This document shows positions 8,233-13,835 of a stretch of DNA of 23,432 bases, in pieces. This DNA comes from an uncultured Collinsella sp. (lineage in GTDB: Bacteria; Actinomycetota; Coriobacteriia; Coriobacteriales; Coriobacteriaceae), in the NCBI GenBank assembly GCA_902495945.1, contig CABUZD010000014.1, positions 1 to 23,432 of the forward strand, read 5' to 3'. Under the pieces are notes generated by a model, which was given only the letters and a program-made list of their open reading frames with translations, was not told the origin of the DNA and ran no database searches. Numbering within the stretch: position 1 is the stretch's first letter; each line of letters opens with the position of its first letter. The position numbers and the translations under genes are program-made.

Positions 8233-9025
8233 GCTTGATCACCTCTTTTGCAAGGTTCATATATGCTTTTGCACCCTTATTTTGAGGTGCATAGGTAATT
8301 ACTGGTTCTCCAAAAGATGGAGCTTCGGAGATTTTAACCGTACGGGGGATTAGCGTCTTAAACGACTTATCACCAAAGTACGATTGAACCTCCTCAACAA
8401 CCTGATTCGATAGTGAAGTACGCGAGTCATACATGGTCATAAGCACACCATAGGTGTCTAAGCCCTTGTTCAGCCTTGATTTGACCATCTTCATTGACTC
8501 AAGCAGCTTCGTAACACCCTCGAGTGCGTAATATTCGCACTGGATCGGAATCAAAACGCTGTCTGCTGCGGTCAAAGCGTTGATAGTAAGCAGGCCGAGC
8601 GAAGGAGGACAGTCAATGAAAATAAAGTCAAACTCATCCTGAATCGGCTCAAGCAAATCTTTGAGGCGGGTTTCACGAGCAATTGCGCTTACGAGCTCAA
8701 TTTCCGCACCTGCAAGTTGAATTGTAGCCGGAATAACGAATACCTTTTTACAATTTGTATCAAGAACAAGCGATTCTGCCGGCACATCATTCAACAATGC
8801 ATCATAGATGCAGTGATCAAGGTCTTCTTTTTCAATTCCGAATCCACTGGTGCTGTTTCCCTGCGGATCAAAATCGACAATCAGTGTCTTACGACCCTGC
8901 TCACCCAGTGCTGCTGCAAGGTTTACAGCCGTCGTTGACTTACCGACGCCGCCTTTTTGGTTGATGATTGCAATGATACGCGTGTCTTTTGCGCTCTTAG
9001 AACGCTTAACGTCGCGAAATCCCAC
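8225..9025 (-). CDS. parA: Chromosome-partitioning ATPase ParA (Soj)
   Basis: 266 residues. A deviant-Walker P-loop ATPase that binds DNA non-specifically when ATP-bound and moves ParB-parS complexes. Motifs: KGGVGKST with the signature lysine (residues ~24-31), VDFDPQGNSTSG, FIDCPPSLGLLTINAL (Walker B) and the RTVKISEAPSFGEP segment. The N-terminus is short and basic (MGFRDVKRSKSAKD). The GTG at 9025 is supported by AGGAGGGACC immediately upstream. It is followed by parB with an 8-nt overlap and preceded by a 134-nt spacer that carries three parS sites, so ParB loading may also affect transcription of the module. Base composition is visibly lower in GC than in the genes to either side. Confidence 0.96.
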   Translation of the reverse strand: MGFRDVKRSKSAKDTRIIAIINQKGGVGKSTTAVNLAAALGEQGRKTLIVDFDPQGNSTSGFGIEKEDLDHCIYDALLNDVPAESLVLDTNCKKVFVIPATIQLAGAEIELVSAIARETRLKDLLEPIQDEFDFIFIDCPPSLGLLTINALTAADSVLIPIQCEYYALEGVTKLLESMKMVKSRLNKGLDTYGVLMTMYDSRTSLSNQVVEEVQSYFGDKSFKTLIPRTVKISEAPSFGEPVITYAPQNKGAKAYMNLAKEVIKRA

Positions 9026-9064
9026 GGTCCCTCCTGGTGTGTATTAAAGTTGTCAAACGGAGGA

Positions 9065-9080
9065 TGTTTCACGTGAAACA
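9065..9080. promoter_or_regulatory. parS: parS site 1 (perfect)
   Basis: TGTTTCACGTGAAACA, an exact match to the 16-bp bacterial parS palindrome, extended to 18 bp by flanking A and T. ParB nucleation site in the parA-rsmG gap. Confidence 0.95.
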
Positions 9081-9103
9081 TTCCGAATCGATATCAACCG
9101 CCA

Positions 9104-9119
9104 TGTTTCACGTGAAACA
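9104..9119. promoter_or_regulatory. parS: parS site 2 (perfect)
   Basis: An exact parS 16-mer, with its centre 39 bp from that of site 1. Confidence 0.95.
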
Positions 9120-9142
9120 CTGCAAGTTGTTAGTATCCATTA

Positions 9143-9158
9143 TGTTTCACGTGAAACA
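9143..9158. promoter_or_regulatory. parS: parS site 3 (perfect)
   Basis: An exact parS 16-mer, 18-bp palindrome with flanks, centre 39 bp from site 2. It ends one base before the stop codon of rsmG. Confidence 0.95.
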
Positions 9159-9159
9159 T

Positions 9160-9897
9160 CTAGGCAAGCGGATTCTTCTTTGCCACGCCATTTGCACGAG
9201 GCAATGAGACGGATGCTGGATGACTCTTCTTAAGAAGAATGAATTCCCTGTGACCCAAGCCTTCAGGCAAATCAATTGCGTCATTCAGAAGCAAAGTGAA
9301 GCCGCAAATCTTAGCTGCTGACATGCCGGAAGCAAGCTCCTCATCCGAAGGATTGCCCTTGGTTATAACAAATAGCCCTCCATCCTTCAGGTACGGAGCC
9401 GCATACTCAACAAGAATCGGTAGAGGGGCCAGTGCGCGGGCGGTTACAACAGAGAACTGCTTCTTATGGCTTCGAGCATATTCTTCAAGACGATCATGAA
9501 CCGCATGAGCATGTTTCAATCCAAGAGCATGGACAAAGGAATTAACCGCATCAACCTTCTTGCCAACAGAGTCAATATAAGTAGCTTTACGATGCGTGGT
9601 TATGGTTAATGGAATACCAGGGAAGCCCGCACCTGTTCCCATATCGAGCAAAGCTCCCTCAGGAGCCTTGTTGATATAGGGGAGCAAAACAAGTGAGTCG
9701 AGGATATGAAGTACTGCAGCATCTTCTACGTTAAGAATACGGGTGAGATTGGTTGTCTTATTTGTTTCTAGAACCAAATCCAAATGCTGAATACATTTCC
9801 TCAGCTCAACATCAGTTACGCTCAAGGAATACTCTTTGCAATAGGAAGTTAGACGACTCAACATCTCGTCAGTCTGCTGATCAGTAAGTACTAACAA
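9160..9897 (-). CDS. rsmG: 16S rRNA (guanine527-N7)-methyltransferase RsmG
   Basis: 245 residues from a TTG at 9897. Upstream frame stays open to 9945, but AGAAAGGAG (9904-9912) sits 6 nt before the TTG, and the longer frame would begin inside the T tract of the khpB terminator. RsmG is a Rossmann-fold SAM methyltransferase acting on G527 of 16S rRNA; its loss gives low-level streptomycin resistance. Motifs: TNLTRI, DSLVLLPY, the SAM loop LLDMGTGAGFPGIPL, YIDSVGKKVDAVNSF, SVVTARALAPLP and VITKGN. It leads the parAB operon, the conserved arrangement near bacterial origins. A possible promoter, TTGTCA with GATTTT 17 nt later, lies between the upstream terminator and the start, but it is weak. 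Confidence 0.93.
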   Translation of the reverse strand: MLVLTDQQTDEMLSRLTSYCKEYSLSVTDVELRKCIQHLDLVLETNKTTNLTRILNVEDAAVLHILDSLVLLPYINKAPEGALLDMGTGAGFPGIPLTITTHRKATYIDSVGKKVDAVNSFVHALGLKHAHAVHDRLEEYARSHKKQFSVVTARALAPLPILVEYAAPYLKDGGLFVITKGNPSDEELASGMSAAKICGFTLLLNDAIDLPEGLGHREFILLKKSHPASVSLPRANGVAKKNPLA

Positions 9898-9903
9898 CGA
9901 AAG

Positions 9904-9912
9904 CTCCTTTCT
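9904..9912 (-). promoter_or_regulatory. Ribosome-binding site fixing the rsmG start
   Basis: AGAAAGGAG on the minus strand, 6 nt upstream of TTG at 9897. It makes the TTG the likely start rather than any codon further upstream. Confidence 0.8.
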
Positions 9913-9943
9913 GACAAAAATCAGCGTATCGAGAACTTTTGAC

Positions 9944-9973
9944 AAAAAAAGGGGACGTGGAAACCACGTCCCC
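9944..9973 (-). terminator. Intrinsic terminator of the rpmH-khpB operon
   Basis: On the minus strand a perfect 10-bp stem GGGGACGTGG / CCACGTCCCC with a 3-nt loop (9951-9973) is followed by seven Ts. It lies 20 nt after the khpB stop and separates that operon from rsmG-parAB. Confidence 0.97.
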
Positions 9974-9993
9974 TTAGCATAAGCTCGAGAAGA

Positions 9994-10563
9994 TTATCGA
10001 GCAACAATCACCACATGGCGATCAGGGTCAGAACCCTCAGAATGAGTATCGACGGCATCATTGCCACGAAGTGCAATGTGAACCAGTCGACGCTCATAGG
10101 CATTCATGGGCGGAAGCGAAACACTCTTATGAGTGCGGATGGCACGCTCGGCAGCAGACTGAGCCATGGAAGCAACCTTGTCCTGACGGCGACTCTTGTA
10201 TCCCTCTACGTCCACTACAACCGGATACCTAAAGCCAAGTTTGCGGCTCACCAGCAAAGAGAACATAACCTGAAGGGCATCAAGGGTGCGACCATGACGG
10301 CCAATGAGAACAGCAAGGTCGGGAGCCGTTACATCCAAAATCAGCTCACCCTCGTCGCCCTCATACTCATCGATAGGAGAGTTGGCGGCATCGAAGTGCG
10401 AAAGGATGGAACGCAGGATGGAAATCGCAACATCGGCAATGGTGTCGAGCTCCTCATCGGTCAGCTCTTCACCAGCCTTGTAGCGCTGTGCAATCTCGGG
10501 ATAATCGCCCGCGACCTGCGGGGCAACCTCCTCAAGCATATCCTCGATGATCTCTTCAGACAT
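9994..10563 (-). CDS. khpB: KH-R3H RNA-binding protein KhpB (Jag/EloR)
   Basis: 189 residues from the ATG at 10563, chosen over a TTG at 10575 because GGAG (10571-10574) lies 6 nt upstream. KhpB binds RNA, with KhpA in characterised species, and influences cell elongation and division. A KH domain with the loop IGRHGRTLDALQ (GxxG) is followed by an R3H domain ending in a basic/His-rich stretch (YERRLVHIALRG). The N-terminus is acidic (MSEEIIEDMLEEV). The separate Jag_N domain of Firmicute homologues is absent. It follows yidC, as in most bacteria, and is closed by the strong terminator at 9944-9973. RNA targets cannot be inferred. Confidence 0.9.
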   Translation of the reverse strand: MSEEIIEDMLEEVAPQVAGDYPEIAQRYKAGEELTDEELDTIADVAISILRSILSHFDAANSPIDEYEGDEGELILDVTAPDLAVLIGRHGRTLDALQVMFSLLVSRKLGFRYPVVVDVEGYKSRRQDKVASMAQSAAERAIRTHKSVSLPPMNAYERRLVHIALRGNDAVDTHSEGSDPDRHVVIVAR

Positions 10564-10578
10564 AACGTACTCCAAAAG

Positions 10579-10590
10579 TTAGGTACCTAA
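10579..10590. repeat. 12-bp palindrome, copy 2 (TTAGGTACCTAA)
   Basis: Identical to 7075-7086 and placed in the 44-nt gap between yidC and khpB, just upstream of the khpB ribosome-binding site. Possible regulatory or RNA-processing site; unproven. Confidence 0.6.
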
Positions 10591-10607
10591 ATAAGATTGA
10601 TATCCCG

Positions 10608-11378
10608 TTACTTCTTCTTGTGCGGGCGCGGCTTCTTCTCTCGACGAGTGACCTCAACCTGCAGCGGAGCGTTCTTAAGACGCTCCTCCTCATCGGCCTT
10701 CGCCTTGTCGATGACCTTCTGCGTCACAAAAATCTGCTGGATAACCTGCCAAGCAGACGAGACGTCGTAGTACAGCAGAACACCAACGGGAAGGCTCCAG
10801 CCCATCCAAAGCATCATGACCGTCATGACAACGGCCATCATACGCATGCTCTGAGCCTGCTGGCCGGTCTGGTTGCGCGACATATAGAGCTGCGGAATCA
10901 GGGTCAGGACGGCGAACAGGATCAGGCAAACCAGCGCAGGCAGTGCAACCATAAAGCCATCGGCAAAGGAAGCGCTCGGCGTGGTGGTCAGGTCGGGCAG
11001 GATGTTGAAGAACGAGAACGTGCCGTCGTTAAAGTACTGCGGCAGGTTGCGCAGCAATGTAAACAGGGCGAACAGGATAGGCATCTGAATCAGCAGCGGC
11101 AGACAGCCAGCCATGGGGTTGAACTTGTTCTCGCTGTAGAACTTCTGCATCTCCTCGGCCTGACGCTGGGGATCGTCGGCATAGCGCTCCTGGATCTCGA
11201 GCATCTTGGGCTGCAGCACCTGCATGCGAGCCGTCGACTTGGTCGACTTGAGCATGAGCGGCGTCAGCAGCAGACGGATGATGACCACCAGGATGATGAT
11301 GGACAGGCCCCAGTCGACCGCAAAGGTCTGGATGAGCTTGAGCAGCTCGAAAAGGATGTTAACGATCCAATCCCACAT
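10608..11378 (-). CDS. yidC: Membrane protein insertase YidC
   Basis: 256 residues. YidC inserts and folds membrane proteins alone or with Sec. The conserved intramembrane arginine of the hydrophilic groove is in IIRLLLTPL (Arg35). The cytoplasmic hairpin follows (KSTARMQVLQPKMLEIQERY), then PMAGCLPLLIQMPILFALF typical of the second core segment, and several further hydrophobic segments. The C-terminus is strongly basic (EVTRREKKPRPHKKK), typical of homologues that contact the ribosome. There is no lipoprotein-type signal peptide. The ATG has GGAGG upstream at about 11388-11392. The gene lies in the order rpmH-rnpA-yidD-yidC-khpB, one transcription unit. Confidence 0.95.
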   Translation of the reverse strand: MWDWIVNILFELLKLIQTFAVDWGLSIIILVVIIRLLLTPLMLKSTKSTARMQVLQPKMLEIQERYADDPQRQAEEMQKFYSENKFNPMAGCLPLLIQMPILFALFTLLRNLPQYFNDGTFSFFNILPDLTTTPSASFADGFMVALPALVCLILFAVLTLIPQLYMSRNQTGQQAQSMRMMAVVMTVMMLWMGWSLPVGVLLYYDVSSAWQVIQQIFVTQKVIDKAKADEEERLKNAPLQVEVTRREKKPRPHKKK

Positions 11379-11407
11379 GTAAGTTTTCCTCCGATAGCGA
11401 GTGCCCG

Positions 11408-11632
11408 CTAGGGCACAGGGTCATAACCGCCGACGTGCAGGGGATTGCAGCGAGCGATGCGCCTCACGGCAAGCCAGCAGCCTCTCAAAACACCGTGCTT
11501 CTCAATCGCCTGGACGGCGTATTGCGAGCACGTTGGGTAATAAATGCAGGCGTCAGGCAATAAGGGCGAAATAACCTGTTGATATATGCGAATAGGAGCG
11601 ATGGCAACACGTCGCAAAACGTGATTGCTCAT
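11408..11632 (-). CDS. yidD: Membrane protein insertion efficiency factor YidD
   Basis: 74 residues, usual for the family. It carries the hallmark IYQQVISPLLP and CIYYPTCSQYAVQAIEKHG with conserved cysteines, and the C-terminal RCNPLHVGGYDPVP. YidD is a small peripheral membrane protein that assists YidC-dependent insertion. Its ATG overlaps the rnpA stop as ATGA (11629-11632), with GAGGAG (11635-11640) in front, so translation is coupled. yidC follows after 29 nt. Confidence 0.95.
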   Translation of the reverse strand: MSNHVLRRVAIAPIRIYQQVISPLLPDACIYYPTCSQYAVQAIEKHGVLRGCWLAVRRIARCNPLHVGGYDPVP

Positions 11633-11967
11633 CGCTCCTCCCCGGCAACGCCGGCGCGCTTCATAAGCGAACGCAACGCCTTGTCCATCTCCTGCGGCGA
11701 GGAAACCCTCGTCTTGGGAGTTGCAAACAAGATGATGTCATAACCCGCAACGGGAAATCTGCAGCTGCGGGCGGCCTCGCGCATCACACGCTTAGATCGG
11801 TTGCGCACGACGGCACAACCGAGTCGCTTAGCACCAACGAAGGCGACCCTTCCGGAGTCGCCTTCGCCAACCGATTCACATATGGTCATTCGAATCAGAG
11901 GGTGATTGAAACGACGCCCCTGACTGAACACATGCTCGAAATCTTGCCGAGACTTAATAGTCTTCAT
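11629..11967 (-). CDS. rnpA: Ribonuclease P protein component
   Basis: 112 residues, standard length. It is the basic protein subunit that binds RNase P RNA and the 5' leader of pre-tRNA. Motifs: SRQDFEHVFSQGRRF at the N-terminus and the RNR signature VVRNRSKRVMREAAR. The 20-nt gap after rpmH has no good ribosome-binding site, so expression probably depends on readthrough and coupling from rpmH. It overlaps yidD by 4 nt. Confidence 0.96.
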   Translation of the reverse strand: MKTIKSRQDFEHVFSQGRRFNHPLIRMTICESVGEGDSGRVAFVGAKRLGCAVVRNRSKRVMREAARSCRFPVAGYDIILFATPKTRVSSPQEMDKALRSLMKRAGVAGEER

Positions 11968-11987
11968 GCGAGATGTGTGTATCGCTG

Positions 11988-12122
11988 CTAGACAGTGAGA
12001 CGCTTGCGGCCCTTGGCACGACGACGGGCGAGCACGGCACGACCACCCTTAGTGGCCATACGGGCACGGAAGCCATGGGTCTTGGCACGCTTACGCTTAT
12101 TAGGCTGATACGTACGCTTCAT
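11988..12122 (-). CDS. rpmH: 50S ribosomal protein L34
   Basis: 44 residues, the normal length, beginning MKRTYQPNKRKRAKTHGFRA and ending RRRAKGRKRLTV. The ATG at 12122 has GGAGG about 8 nt upstream; an in-frame extension to 12182 is not supported because it has no family similarity and would run through the leader hairpin. It is the first gene of the rpmH-rnpA-yidD-yidC-khpB operon and marks the left border of the origin, diverging from the dnaA operon. Confidence 0.98.
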   Translation of the reverse strand: MKRTYQPNKRKRAKTHGFRARMATKGGRAVLARRRAKGRKRLTV

Positions 12123-12150
12123 CTTAAGTTCCTCCTGCTGCATTTCGAGT

Positions 12151-12168
12151 GTCCGCGGGGACGCGGAC
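12151..12168 (-). promoter_or_regulatory. Hairpin in the rpmH leader
   Basis: GTCCGCG and CGCGGAC form a perfect 7-bp GC-rich stem around a 4-nt loop, between the promoter at 12195-12224 and the rpmH ribosome-binding site. It lies in the predicted 5' UTR. It could be a stability element or an L34-type autoregulatory structure; there is no T tract, so it is not a terminator. Confidence 0.45.
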
Positions 12169-12194
12169 GCAGATATAGACACGTGAGCTTGAAG

Positions 12195-12224
12195 ATTGTA
12201 GGGAAATCAATGTTCAAATGTCAA
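12195..12224 (-). promoter_or_regulatory. Promoter of the rpmH operon
   Basis: On the minus strand a perfect TTGACA -35 (12219-12224) and a TACAAT -10 (12195-12200) are separated by 18 nt. It predicts transcription starting near 12188 and a leader of about 65 nt. The strongest sigma-A-like promoter seen in the window. Confidence 0.88.
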
Positions 12225-12321
12225 GAAATCAAAGGTAAAAGGTTGCGCAGTTCACACGGTTCCCCCATAAGCCAAGCTCGATTTAGCGGTGCATGGCAAC
12301 TTTTCACGATATTTCATCGAG

Positions 12322-12330
12322 TTTTCAACA
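12322..12330 (+). promoter_or_regulatory. Candidate DnaA box A
   Basis: TTTTCAACA, two mismatches from the defined positions of TTATNCACA. First of four exact copies in the origin region. Confidence 0.6.
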
Positions 12331-12344
12331 GGTCATGTTGGCAA

Positions 12345-12353
12345 TGTTGAGAA
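12345..12353 (-). promoter_or_regulatory. Candidate DnaA box B (variant)
   Basis: TTCTCAACA on the minus strand, one base from the exact core; the same variant occurs at 13538-13546. Confidence 0.5.
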
Positions 12354-12370
12354 CTTTTCGTCCGTTTTCC

Positions 12371-12392
12371 AAAGTTTTCAACAGGTTTTGAA
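12371..12392 (+). repeat. 22-bp origin repeat, left copy
   Basis: The stretch matches 15636-15657 at 19 of 22 positions; the three differences are contiguous (CAA here, GCG there). Its left part contains the exact TTTTCAACA core (12375-12383) and its right part is CAGGTTTTGAA. Two copies flank dnaA and the GHKL gene. Confidence 0.75.
12375..12383 (+). promoter_or_regulatory. Candidate DnaA box C
   Basis: TTTTCAACA, the second exact copy, inside the 22-bp repeat. Confidence 0.6.
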
Positions 12393-12467
12393 AGTTTGTC
12401 GAAAGATGAGAAACATTGCACGGTGAGCTACTATTTGTTCGAAACCTTTTGGAAGATTGCGAGTGGC

Positions 12468-13820
12468 ATGTCTGACGACTTTTACACCATGGTCGATTCC
12501 GGAGACCCGGCACCCGACAACGAGCACATCACCGGCGTGCGCGAAGAGCGTGACGAAGGTGAACAGACGACCACGCAGGGGCCGAAAGCCATGTACGCCG
12601 CACGCATCGCCGTCTATGACGACATGTTGTCGACACCGCGTGTGATCGTCATTGATCCGCAAGATGTCCGCACGTATTTGGAAGAGACGACCAACACCGT
12701 CTACCAGTGCATGAAAGAACAAGGCGGCCATATCTCGCTCATGGTCATCCGCGAGATTGTCGAAAACTTTATCCACGCGCACTTTGCCGAGCCCATAATC
12801 TCGATTCTGGACGGCGGAGACACCATCCGCTTTGCCGATCAAGGACCCGGCATCGACGACAAGGAACGCGCTTTCGACTTTGGCGTTACCAGCGCAAACA
12901 GCAAGATGAAGCGCTATATCCGTGGAACCGGAGCAGGGTTTCCCATGGTGCAGGAGTATTTGGAAAACGCCGGCGGTGCCGTATCCATCGAGGACAACAT
13001 GGGCAACGGCACCGTGGTTACGGTAAGCCTGAACCCTAAACGCGTGCAGGAAATCGAGCGTGCCGGCGGACGCGGTGCTGCCGTGCGGCCCGAGACGGAG
13101 CAGCCCACATATCCCCTGCCGGGAGCTTTTGCGCAGCAGCCCATGGCAACGCAGCAGATGCAGCCCCCCGTGGGGCAGATGCAGCAGCCCGGAATGCTTC
13201 CTACACAAGAGCCCCAGGCGACATCGATGTCGATGCCGCCAAACATGCCAGAGACCATGCCGCCGGCGGATCAGGATGCAGCAGCAATGCAGCAGGCGAC
13301 AGGGGCACCGGGTGGCCAACAAATGGGCTATCAGCCGTACCAACAGGGATATCCATATCAGCAGATGCCGCCACTGGGGTACGGCCAACCGTTCCCGCAG
13401 CAGTACCAGCAGGGATATCAGCAGCCGTACCAGCAGATGCCGCAGCAGCAGTACAACCCCTGGGCCCAGCAGATGCCTCCGCAGCCTTACCAACAGTGGC
13501 CTCAAAGTTTTCAACAGCAAATGCCGCCGATGCAGAGTTCTCAACAACCAGCAGCTCAAATGATGTATCCTAATGCAGCAAATCAGCATGCGCAGCCACA
13601 ACCGGACGTGTTCGTAAGCGATCGCGGCAACGCCGCGCTGGGCTATCTGGCGCAAAATCAAGCGTGCGGTGCAACCGATCTGGCGAGGGCGTTTGGAAAC
13701 TCGGCCCCCACTTGGTCACGCACGCTCAATGACTTGGCGCAGGCCGGCTTGGTCATCAAGCATGGCCAGAAATACCATCTGACCGAACTCGGCGCCGCTC
13801 GCGTGCGAGCTCAGAGCTAA
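12468..13820 (+). CDS. GHKL ATPase - low-complexity Q/P/Y/M linker - winged-helix protein encoded at the origin
   Basis: 450 residues from the ATG at 12468; in-frame GTG (12423) and TTG (12396) lie upstream but would overlap the putative DnaA-box region and have no better ribosome-binding site. Residues ~70-190 are a GHKL (HATPase_c) domain: N box REIVENFIHAHF (Asn100), G1 FADQGPGI (Asp124), G2 GTGAGFPMV (~153-161) and the final NGTVVTVSL. There is no phospho-acceptor His domain or membrane segment. Residues ~206-379 are a disordered linker rich in Gln, Pro, Tyr and Met. Residues ~380-450 form a winged-helix/MarR-like DNA-binding domain (GATDLARAFGNSAPTWSRTL, then KHGQKYHLTELGAARVR). Only 15 nt separate it from dnaA, so the two are probably co-transcribed. 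I do not recognise a named family. A nucleotide-dependent DNA-binding regulator of initiation is inference. Confidence 0.85.
   Translation: MSDDFYTMVDSGDPAPDNEHITGVREERDEGEQTTTQGPKAMYAARIAVYDDMLSTPRVIVIDPQDVRTYLEETTNTVYQCMKEQGGHISLMVIREIVENFIHAHFAEPIISILDGGDTIRFADQGPGIDDKERAFDFGVTSANSKMKRYIRGTGAGFPMVQEYLENAGGAVSIEDNMGNGTVVTVSLNPKRVQEIERAGGRGAAVRPETEQPTYPLPGAFAQQPMATQQMQPPVGQMQQPGMLPTQEPQATSMSMPPNMPETMPPADQDAAAMQQATGAPGGQQMGYQPYQQGYPYQQMPPLGYGQPFPQQYQQGYQQPYQQMPQQQYNPWAQQMPPQPYQQWPQSFQQQMPPMQSSQQPAAQMMYPNAANQHAQPQPDVFVSDRGNAALGYLAQNQACGATDLARAFGNSAPTWSRTLNDLAQAGLVIKHGQKYHLTELGAARVRAQS
13508..13516 (+). promoter_or_regulatory. Candidate DnaA box D, inside the linker-coding region
   Basis: TTTTCAACA, third exact copy; with its flank it shares the 14-mer AAAGTTTTCAACAG with 12371-12384. 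It encodes Phe-Gln-Gln in a Gln-rich stretch, so chance is more likely here than in the gaps. Confidence 0.4.
13538..13546 (+). promoter_or_regulatory. Candidate DnaA box E (variant), inside the linker-coding region
   Basis: TTCTCAACA, 30 bp after box D in the same orientation. Same caution about Gln codons. Confidence 0.35.
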
Positions 13821-13835
13821 AGAACGGGAGAGACA

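Larger units (their letters stand above)
12225..12467. other. oriC: Left part of the origin (oriC-1) between rpmH and the dnaA operon
   Basis: The rpmH-to-GHKL-gene gap is 345 nt in all; this stretch has no gene. It holds two exact TTTTCAACA elements (12322-12330, 12375-12383), one variant TTCTCAACA on the minus strand (12345-12353) and a weaker TTGCCAACA (minus, 12336-12344). The two exact elements share the 14-mer AGTTTTCAACAGGT. A TTGTCGAAA at 12396-12404 is repeated after dnaA at 15586-15594. Reading this as a DnaA-binding half-origin is inference from clustering and position. No convincing promoter for the plus-strand operon could be picked; TACTAT at 12428-12433 has no matching -35. Confidence 0.7.

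Noticed and set aside
9898..9945. A longer rsmG start at 9945
   Set aside because: It would begin in the T tract of the upstream terminator and skip the strong ribosome-binding site at 9904-9912.
13317..13556. A tandem DNA repeat or CRISPR-like array in the CAG-rich region
   Set aside because: Units are irregular in length and only similar at the amino-acid level; this is low-complexity coding sequence.
12378..13661. A 427-codon minus-strand frame opposite the GHKL gene, very rich in Leu, Arg and His
   Set aside because: It is the complement of the CAG-rich linker code and the GHKL code; the plus-strand frame has clear domains and context.
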